Assembly (NCBI RefSeq): GCF_000247695.1
Contig: NW_004624801.1
Coordinates: forward strand, 6,310,977-6,374,976
Reading direction: 5' to 3'
DNA from: Heterocephalus glaber
Taxonomy: Eukaryota > Chordata > Mammalia > Rodentia > Bathyergidae
DNA: 64,000 nucleotides
Shown: positions 57,185 through 64,000 of the stretch, piece by piece
Layout: the number at the start of each line of letters is the position of its first letter
Numbering within the stretch: position 1 is the stretch's first letter
The notes under the pieces: model-generated
Database searches by the model: none
What the model saw: only the letters and a program-made list of their open reading frames with translations
Told to the model about the DNA's origin: nothing
Made by a program: the position numbers and the translations under genes

Positions 57185-57189
57185 AGCCA

Positions 57190-57350
57190 AGAAAAGCCAG
57201 GTATGGTGACACATGCCTATAATCTCAGCTACTCAGGAGGCTGAGTCAGGATGATTGCAAATTTGAGACCAACCTGGGAAACTTGAGACCTTGCCAAAAT
57301 AAAACAAAATAAAATAAAGGGATAGTGATTTAGCTCAGTACTTCCATGAC
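57190..57350 (+). repeat. B4-type SINE
   Basis: CAGGTATGGTGACACATGCC B1 half, then TAGTGATTTAGCTCAGTAC ID half, truncated. Confidence 0.75.
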
Positions 57351-57751
57351 GACGCCTAGCATCCAGATCTTGTCTCAGTAGTGGGTTCCCAGGGGAACTG
57401 GAGCCTCCTCCGGAAATAGTGGCTCCAGGTTCCTACACTGGGCAGGAACACCTCATTTGTAACAGAAAGCAAGGGAGCTTCCAGGGATGAATGGGGCCAG
57501 GCCACAATGACACAGCAGCCAGCTGGCCAACTTGTAACAATTTGAACATCAAAAAGAAAAATGATCGTAGGTAACTAAGATACACTGGATTTATGAAAAT
57601 TCATGTATATATTCCTGAGAAACTCAAACCAGAAAAATCCAGAGACACTCTGGGGACCCCACTGAGCATTTTAAAAGTAGACTTTAATTTTATAACCATT
57701 TTCAATCTCATTCTCATTATTTTCTTTAATTGACACAATACTTATACATAT

Positions 57752-57945
57752 TGCTTGCGTGGTTGTGCATGCCTGTAACCTCAGCACTCTGGGAGGCTGA
57801 GGGAAGAGGATTGCAAGTTCAAGCCCAGCCTTGGCAACTTAGTGATTTAATGAAACCCTGTCTTAAAATACAAATAAATTTTAAAAGGGCTGGGAATGGA
57901 GCTCAGTCCTTGGATTCAATGTCTAGTACTGCAATCCACCCATCC
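57752..57945 (+). repeat. B4-type SINE
   Basis: GTGCATGCCTGTAACCTCAG to TTCAATGTCTAGTACTG. Confidence 0.8.
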
Positions 57946-58019
57946 ATCAATCAATCATTGTACACATTTCTTAGGGATTTATTAAACCAATGTCACACTC
58001 TGAAAACTGACAAATAAGG

Positions 58020-58430
58020 GGAAGAAGGAAGTGTCTGTTCCCGTAGGGGCTGTTTCACAGTTGCCAGGTGGCCGTAGTGGAAGGAAGGCGCTGCTTTCTG
58101 GAATGCCAGATGACCCCGGGACGATGGTGCTTATAACAACACAGTTGCTATCTCAGTTGCTATCTCACGGCTTCTGGGGTCAGGAATCCAGCCAGGCTCA
58201 GCAGATCCTCAGGCTCACTTGCAGGTTATCATCAGGGTGTTCCCAAGTCGTGATCTCAAGCCTTGGCTGGCAGACGGTCCACTTCCAAGCTCACTCACGT
58301 GGCCAGGGTGTCTGACTCCCCACTGGCCATTGCCCAGCCACAGGGCCAGCTCTGTGCGTGCAACACTTGGGCAGTGGTCCCGTGGTCCAGGGCCCCGTGT
58401 GCAGAAGGGCTCTGTGCTTGGTTTAAGAGT
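58020..58430 (+). repeat. Ancient mammalian interspersed repeat (unclassified)
   Basis: AACAACACAGTTGCTATCTC, CGGCTTCTGGGGTCAGGAAT and CTTCCAAGCTCACTCACGTG match the remembered layout of an old mammalian repeat of LTR/MLT or DNA-element type. No coding content. Confidence 0.4.
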
Positions 58431-58439
58431 TACTGTTTT

Positions 58440-58531
58440 GGGGCCGGGGATTTAGCTCAGTGGTTTCGCCGCCTGCTGCGCAAACGCAAGGACCCGAGTT
58501 TGATTCCCGGTACCCAAAGAAAAAAAAAAAA
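58440..58531 (+). repeat. ID-type SINE
   Basis: Near-consensus ID flanked by AAGAGTTACTGTTTTG / AAGAGTCACCGTTTTG. Confidence 0.93.
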
Positions 58532-58779
58532 GAGTCACCGTTTTGAGGTGCTTAATAATTGTATCTTTGAACTTGCATTTTGTAAGTGAAGTCCAGCAGG
58601 ACAACAGAGCATGCAGAGAGCAAAGGAGGCAAATGCCATATGTGTCCCCCATTGTTCCGAGCCACCCGGTTCTCATAAAGCTTTCAAGTGGTCCCGACGA
58701 GTGCAGCACAATCAAGGCGAGTCACAGATAAGTGAGTGGGAGAAACCACTGGCTTCCTTACTGTTATAGAATCAAGCAG

Positions 58780-58885
58780 TGAAATAATCCCAGCACTTGG
58801 GAGGCTGAGACAGGAAGATTGTGAATTCAAGTTCACCTTGGGCTCCATATTGAGGCCCTATCTCCAAAAAAACAAAACAAAAAAA
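58780..58885 (+). repeat. B1-like SINE 3' part
   Basis: AATCCCAGCACTTGGGAGGC to ATCTCCAAAAAAAC. Confidence 0.75.
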
Positions 58886-59074
58886 AACCAGAAGAGGAGG
58901 AAGAGGAAGTGAAATAAAACCAGCTGAGCTGGTTTTGTGTATGAGTGACACACACTATAGATGCATAGACAAGCTATGAAAAACAGGTTGTGTAATGTTG
59001 CTAATTCTGCATATGAGCTCTCACATTTGCATGGAGAAACTGGTGCTGCACAACAGAAACATGCACAGTGAAAG

Positions 59075-59285
59075 CCAGGTGTGGTGGCACAGCCCCCTAG
59101 TCCCAGCAGTCTGGGAGGCTGAGGTGGGAAGATCAAAAGTTCAAGCCAAACCTGGGCAACTTAGCAACTTAGCAAGACCCTATCTCAAAATAAAAATTAA
59201 AACACACAAGACTGGAGATGCAGCTCAGTGCAAAAGGTCCTGGGTTCAATCTCCAGTACTGAAAAGAAAAAGGAAGAAAGAAGAG
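59075..59285 (+). repeat. B4-type SINE
   Basis: B1 half (CCAGGTGTGGTGGCACAGCC) and ID half (GATGCAGCTCAGTGCAAAAG). Confidence 0.85.
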
Positions 59286-59656
59286 AGGTGAAATCCAAGC
59301 TAATAATTTAACATTTTATTTCAAAATGAAAGGCATCAATAAATGATATTAAATATCAAGCAGAAAACACCACAAGTCAAGCAAGCACCGAAGAAAAGTG
59401 AAAGCTAACATTTCTAGTTTAGCACCTCTAAGCCCAAGGGGCAAAACGGCAATTTTGTCATAAAGGCACAGAAACTTGGGTGTATAATACCCACATCTAT
59501 TATTTAGAATATTTCTATTGATGAATTATTAATTTTAACTATGAGTTTTACTATATTAAACAATGGGTATTTAACAGGAAAAAATTATCAAAAAAATAAT
59601 GTATTGAATTTTTAATATTTACTGTGTTCATAAAAAAGCATCAAAATTTTCAACAT

Positions 59657-59743
59657 TGGGCCAGGGATTTAGCTCAGTGGTTCTGCTCCCTGCCTGGCAA
59701 GCACAAGGATCCGAGTTTGACCCCCGGTACCAAAAAAACCCCA
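59657..59743 (+). repeat. ID-type SINE inside piggyBac unit A
   Basis: Full ID. The host sequence CATCAAAATTTTCAACAT resumes afterwards as a TTTCAACAT repeat. Confidence 0.9.
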
Positions 59744-59837
59744 CATTTCAACATCAACCGCTTTTTGGTGTACAAAGTCCAAAATATAACAACAGAAATA
59801 AATTCCTATATGAACTATAATAAAAATACCAATAGCA

Positions 59838-59925
59838 GGGCCGGGGATTTAGCTCAGTGGTTTTGCTGCCTGCTGCGCAAGCACAAGGACCCGAGTTCGA
59901 TCCCCGGTACCAAAAAAACCCCGAT
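59838..59925 (+). repeat. ID-type SINE inside piggyBac unit A
   Basis: Near-consensus ID with a CCAATAGCAG / CCGATAGCAA duplication. Confidence 0.92.
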
Positions 59926-60058
59926 AGCAATCTACAAAAAAACCCCTTTAATTCAATTATCACCCCTAAGGCAGTCTTCACACGTGACAACAGTACGGCC
60001 CATACACATGTATCACTTACACTGGCAGCACATGTGTTTTGCTTTCCTGGCCTTTTGT

Positions 60059-61060
60059 TTTTCCCTTAAATTCTTTTATTGGTACACTTTAGGTATACAA
60101 TACATTTACATTCATCATTGGGTGTTTGTACCTGTACATGATGTATCTTCGTTCTTATTTTTTCCCCATTCCCTTTGCTCCCTGCACCCCCTCCACCCTC
60201 CCCTATTTACAAAGTCTTTGTTTCCATGTTTTCCTTTTCTTATAATTTTTCCTTTTCCTTCTTTCCTTTCCCCTTCCCCTCCCACTTCCCCTACCCCTTT
60301 GGACCTTTTCTTCCTATTTCAAATTATCAATTATTCATTTTAATCATTTTAATTCTTATTTACATTTTCAGTTTCTCACACCAGAGAAACAATTCGGTAT
60401 TTACACACGTGTGTCCTATTTATTTCACTTAAGAGGATGGCCTCAATATGGATCCATTTAGCTATAAATGTCTCTAGTTTGTCATTCTTTATGACTGAGT
60501 AGTACTCCATTTTGTAAAAAACCCACATTTTCTTTATCCAGTTTCCAGTTGATGGGCACTCGGGCTGTTTCCAAACTTTAGCTATTACAAACTGTGCCGC
60601 TGTAAACATGGGTGCACATATATCTCTGTGGTATGATTATTTTAATTCGTTTGGGAAGATACCCAGCAGGGGAATAGCTGGGTCAAATGGGACTTCTAGG
60701 CCTAGTTCTTTGAGGTATCTCCATACTGATTTCCACAGTGGTTACACCAGTCTGCTCTCCTACAAACCATGCAGAAGGGTTCCTTTTCCCCACATCCCCG
60801 CCAACATTTGTTATTGGTCGATTTCTTGATAGCAGCCATTTTTTCTGGGGTGAGGTGGAATCTCAGTGTTGTTTTCATCTACATCTCTCGAATGACCAGT
60901 GATGTTGAACATTTTTTCATGTTTATTTGCTGCTTTTACTTCTTTGTCTGAGAAATGTCTGTTCATTTCAGATACCCATTTTTGAATTGGGTCTTTATAT
61001 TTGGGGGTTCTGATTTTTTTAAGTTCTTTATATATAGATAGTAGACCTTTGTCTGAGGTT
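60059..61060 (-). mobile_element. 5'-truncated L1 inserted in piggyBac unit A
   Basis: The minus strand contains the ORF2 C-terminus (KKMWVFYKMEYYSVIKNDKL, AAQFVIAKVWKQPECPS), with the 3' UTR toward 60.06 kb. Target duplication TCCTGGCCTTTTGT (60045) / TCTTGGCCTTTTTGT (61061). Sequence similarity suggests it belongs to the same broad L1 family as the copy at 48-55 kb. Confidence 0.85.
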
Positions 61061-61118
61061 TCTTGGCCTTTTTGTAGGACATATTTGACATCTCACTGGT
61101 CCTGCTGCTTTGTCAGGA

Positions 61119-61488
61119 GATTTTCATTATATTACACAATGTGTAGTTAACAGGAACATAAAATATCAATAAAATAAAGTATTAAATTCTTAATATGTAT
61201 TGTGCATTTAGAATAAACATCAACATTTTCACACCAGTTGGGTACTTGATTTTAAAACCTAAAAGGTTACATCAGAAATAAATTCATATATGAACTACAA
61301 TGAAAATACTAATAAAACTCTACAACAAAAATAATCTTTGCTTCAATTGTCACATTTACGGTAGTCTTCACACAAGACAACTGCATGTTCCATGTACACG
61401 TCTGGCTTACACTGACAGGACCTGTGCTTAGCTTTCCTTTCCTATGTGGCAGGCCATTCTTGTCACTTCTCTTCCTGTTTTGTCAGGA
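61119..61488 (-). repeat. piggyBac 3' unit B (CRD copy 2)
   Basis: 370 bp, uninterrupted. Minus strand: KAKHRSCQCKPDVYMEHAV, VLCEDYRKCDN then a stop at the same place as unit A. It aligns with A and C along its length (for example TTTGTCAGGAG at both of its borders). Confidence 0.82.
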
Positions 61489-61960
61489 GCTTCCTACTAT
61501 ATTGTACAATGGGTACTTAGCAAGGAAATAACATATCAACAGAATAAAATATCAAGTACGTAAGGAGTGCTTAGCGTAGACATCAACATTTTCACATCAG
61601 CAGTTTGCTTGCTTACAAAACCTAAAAGATAGCATCAGAAACAAGTCTATGTGAGCTACAATGTAAATACAAATGAAAGTCTACTACAGAAATAATCTTT
61701 GCTTGGGGCTGGGGATTTAGTTCAGTGTTTCTGGTGCCTGCCTCACAAGCAAAGGGATCAGAGTTCAATCCCCAGTACCCAAAAAGAAAAAAATAATCTT
61801 TGCGTCAACTGTCAAACCCAAGGCAGCCTTCGCACATGAAAACTGCATGCTCCAAATACAAGTATCACACTGATAGCACACATGTTTTGTTTTCTTGTCC
61901 TTTCTTGTAGGGTACAGCTGACATCTTTTTTGGTTTTCATATTGTCATAGTAGGTCTTTG
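61489..61960 (-). repeat. piggyBac 3' unit C (CRD copy 3, adjacent to the transposase body)
   Basis: Holds the ID at 61705-61790. Minus strand: PTRKDKKTKHVCYQCDTCIW, then after a one-base shift CEGCLGFDS and the common stop. It is contiguous with the transposase body, so it is the natural C-terminus; A and B are the extra copies. Confidence 0.82.
61705..61790 (+). repeat. ID-type SINE inside piggyBac unit C
   Basis: ID with AAATAATCTTTGC duplicated on both sides (61690 and 61791). Confidence 0.9.
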
Positions 61961-63320
61961 TGATGCTGTGCATGCCTGTTCACCTGCCAGCTCACCAGTG
62001 TTTTCTACAATTTTTTTTTTGCATAATTCCCTTGGCAAAAAACATTTTGTTTTTCCTCTGTTGTCAATAATCTCTTACGAGTTCCAGTCCCAATCCTCTA
62101 AGAAAATTTGTCCAAGGTGTCTTGCCCTTGCTATTTTCTTTGTAATATATCAAACTATGCCACACATGTTTAGGGTTGAGTAAAACACAACCTTTGGCCA
62201 ATGCTTTGTGTTTCAAGTGACATCATAGTTGTTACATAACTCATCAACAACTTCTACTCCACCTTTGATTTTGTTGTAGAAAGTTTCCATCTCAACCTTC
62301 CATTTTGTTGAGGTTTCCCTATCAATATTTCCATCATGGTGCAATGTTGACATCAGCAATACCAGTTTGTTTTTATTTGCCATAAACATGGCCAATGTAA
62401 ATCTTTCTAAAATCCAAAGATTGTACTATACAATTCTCTGTTTTGAAGTTACAACATTTCATTTGGAATTTCTGCTTTGTTTCAGTGAACAGGTCCTATG
62501 CTGGTCAACTTGGCTCTCTGAGCAAATGTAACATTGACTGGAAACTGATAAACCAGTTGTTGAATGTCACATTCCAATTAGTTTGGGAGATGGGAGCAAC
62601 AAGTCTGTTCACAACATCATTTGGTTTATTACTGTATGAATAAGGACCTGGTACCTGAGTTCCAGGATAAATTTCTAGATTGAAAGCATATTAAGTTTTT
62701 GCATCTACAAGGGCATAAATTTTTATGCCATATTTGACCTATTGTTTTTCCATAAGTTTTTTACATTCCTGCTACTACCATGAGAAATCCCTGCTAAGTA
62801 CTTCAGACCTATGAATCCTTTCAGTTCAGCTAGTGACATTTCATAATAAATATATTTTTGAACATGGTTATTGGTGCACACAGAATGTTTTACTTGTATT
62901 TCAGCCTCTGTGTATTTCACAACATCTTGTAGCATTTCATCTGTTACAGTTTCCAATACTGAATGGCAGTGCTGGCATTCTGTCCAATAGGTTTCATCCC
63001 TGCCAAGATCCTCCCTATATTTTTGGACCTAGTTCTAACATTGGATCATTCCATTTGGTTGTGTGACCATTTTGCAACATTTTGACTACTCACATATGCA
63101 CTCACCTTGCTGTTTTCTTTGTCATCTGAATCAAAGAGGTCTGTGTTTTCTATGTCTATCTCAGTTGATTCTTACTCCATTTCACTGTCACAAGAACTTT
63201 GACTCACATGGCCAGGATCATTAATTATCATCTTCATCATCCATCCAGGAGTAATTTGATGATTCACTTTTGACCTCCTCTAAAACTTGCAAATCTGGAT
63301 TTTCATGTGCCATTGTACTG
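61930..63320 (-). pseudogene. piggyBac transposase relic
   Basis: Minus-strand translation in broken frames gives an acidic N-terminus (SSNYSWMDDEDDN), the pre-domain KWSHNQ with RTRSKNI, VTDEMLQDVVKYTEAEIQVK, then MSLAELKGFIGLKYLAG of the DDE_Tnp_1_7 domain. Next come KYGIKIYALVDAKT, NKPNDVVNRLVAPIS, NVTFNNWFISFQ, and near the C-terminus FYNKIKGGVEVVDELCNNY and HWPKVVFYSTLNMCGIV. At least seven stops or shifts occur. The segment holding the first catalytic Asp is deleted and the second is Asn (NNWF for DNWF). The third (GGVEVVD) remains. Clearly inactive as a transposase. Confidence 0.88.
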
Positions 63321-63394
63321 AATCGGGGCTATTTCTACCAGAAAAATCAAAAGAAAACTTAAAAAAAAACAAATCCTAAAGGCACAGAAATTTA

Positions 63395-63631
63395 GCAGTG
63401 AGCATTTAATGGGTAAAACTCACCTATTGCTGTTTTGGAGCTCCTGTACATACCTTGCTGTTTGTCTGCCAAGTGGGTGAATGCAGAGATGGATTTTTGC
63501 TTTCCCCAGGTGCAGCTACTGGAAGTCACACCTACATTCCATTATGAAAAACTACATGTTTTCATAACAGAAAAATAGTCTGGTGTGTTTTACTCCCTCT
63601 GATGCTGAGGTAAACATAAGGAAAACTTGTT
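63395..63631 (-). repeat. piggyBac 5'-flank unit D1
   Basis: First of two tandem copies, period 237 bp. It shares GTGAGCATTTAATGGGTAAAA, CTTTCCCCAGGTGCAGCTAC and GTCTGGTGTGTTTT with D2. It lies immediately upstream of the transposase on the minus strand. Confidence 0.7.
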
Positions 63632-63868
63632 AGGTGAAGCATTATATGGATAAAAATCCAGGTTTGACACTTCCACAAATGCACACACTTTGCCATTCAT
63701 TGTACAGGTGAGTAAACCCAAAGATTGTGGGTAAACACAAAGATTGCTTCCTGTATTCCCCAGGGAAAGCTACTGAAATGAATAGCCAGCTACTATTATG
63801 CTAAAGAACAAAATTTTAGTAGAAAAGTATGGGATGGGTTGTTTTGACCCAATGTTATGCCCTTTGGG
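63632..63868 (-). repeat. piggyBac 5'-flank unit D2
   Basis: Second copy: GTGAAGCATTATATGGATAAAA, GTATTCCCCAGGGAAAGCTA, GGGATGGGTTGTTTT in the same order and spacing as D1. The candidate terminal inverted repeat is at its outer end. Confidence 0.65.
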
Positions 63869-64000
63869 ATAATTACTAATGACACCTTTTTCCTTACTTT
63901 TAAACAAGAGGCTCCTTTATTCACCTGTTCTGGTCCCTGGAAATGGCACAGCAGCCCAGCAGCCCCTGCCTCAGATGCCCATGTCCCCCCTCTTTTCATT
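63869..64000. other. Right-edge flank
   Basis: Unique sequence beyond the piggyBac relic; nothing recognisable. Confidence 0.4.

Larger units (their letters stand above)
59543..61118 (-). repeat. piggyBac 3' unit A (CRD copy 1), interrupted by two IDs and an L1
   Basis: Without its insertions this is about 370 bp. Minus strand: RKAKHMCCQCK, then (after one stop) YMCMGRTVVTCEDCLRGDN and a stop. The CxxC...C...CxxC layout matches the piggyBac C-terminal cysteine-rich domain (CRD). Best preserved of the three copies. Confidence 0.8.
59433..63868 (-). mobile_element. Decayed piggyBac-type DNA transposon with duplicated end segments
   Basis: A minus-strand transposase relic (61.9-63.32 kb) is bracketed by three tandem copies of its 3' segment on the left and two copies of its 5' flank on the right. 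A candidate terminal inverted repeat (CCCAAGGGGCAAAAC at 59433-59447 against the reverse of 63854-63868, 13 of 15 matching) lies just outside these blocks; next to it are CTAA and TTAT, plausible decayed TTAA sites. Three IDs and one L1 have inserted since. Coding identity is clear; the element boundaries are inference. Confidence 0.65.

Noticed and set aside
58440..58531. tRNA-like A and B boxes
   Set aside because: These are ID SINEs: the cloverleaf is incomplete, the 3' end is GGTACC-A(n), and target duplications are present. No genuine tRNA gene was seen anywhere in the window.
59543..61960. Triplicated units as a CRISPR array or satellite
   Set aside because: Period 370 bp, only three diverged copies, coding similarity to a transposase tail, and a mammalian genome.
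61930..63320. Domesticated, functional PGBD gene
   Set aside because: At least seven in-frame stops or shifts, a deleted catalytic segment and no splice sites that would remove them. Expression of only a CRD copy cannot be excluded but is not supported by an ORF start.

Overview
This is mammalian genomic DNA, almost certainly from a rodent. It carries dozens of tRNA-derived ID-type SINEs that share the box motif GATTTAGCTCAGTGGTT and an unusual GGTACC-A(n) 3' end. It also has 7SL-derived B1-like SINEs, many fused to an ID-like tail in the B4 style. The ID variant and the monomer/dimer B1 forms are not mouse or rat types, so a non-murid rodent (perhaps a beaver/kangaroo-rat or squirrel-related lineage) is my inference. 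The gene order UBE2O - AANAT - RHBDF2 matches the human 17q25 block; CYGB would be expected beyond the right edge.

Layout: (i) 1-6817 holds the first coding exon of UBE2O (minus strand) and part of its intron 1, with a CpG-island promoter at about 6000-7020. (ii) 7050-20640 is repeat-rich intergenic DNA with ID and B4 SINEs, LTR fragments of MaLR type and old L1 pieces. (iii) 20640-22870 holds AANAT (plus strand), the melatonin-rhythm acetyltransferase, with three intact coding exons giving 207 aa. (iv) 23250-46300 holds RHBDF2/iRhom2 (minus strand), with 17 coding exons that splice in frame to 824 aa. The two genes converge tail to tail with about 0.4 kb between their poly(A) signals. RHBDF2 has a roughly 14 kb first intron and a CpG-island promoter at about 45.7-46.4 kb. 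(v) 46.4-64 kb is gene-poor and repeat-rich: a decayed but nearly full-length L1 (about 48.2-55.5 kb) riddled with SINEs, then a decayed piggyBac-type DNA transposon (about 59.4-63.9 kb, minus strand).

The most unusual structure is the piggyBac relic. Behind the broken transposase, a roughly 370 bp segment carrying the C-terminal cysteine-rich domain and its downstream sequence is present three times in tandem. Ahead of it, a roughly 237 bp upstream segment is present twice. A 15 bp imperfect inverted repeat lies just outside the duplicated blocks. At the other end of the window, a 148 bp palindrome bounded by TTAA-like sites looks like a small non-autonomous piggyBac element of the MER85 kind.

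All calls come from reading the sequence and from remembered family features. No alignment or database search was run. Positions of SINE and LTR edges are approximate to about 5-20 bp.
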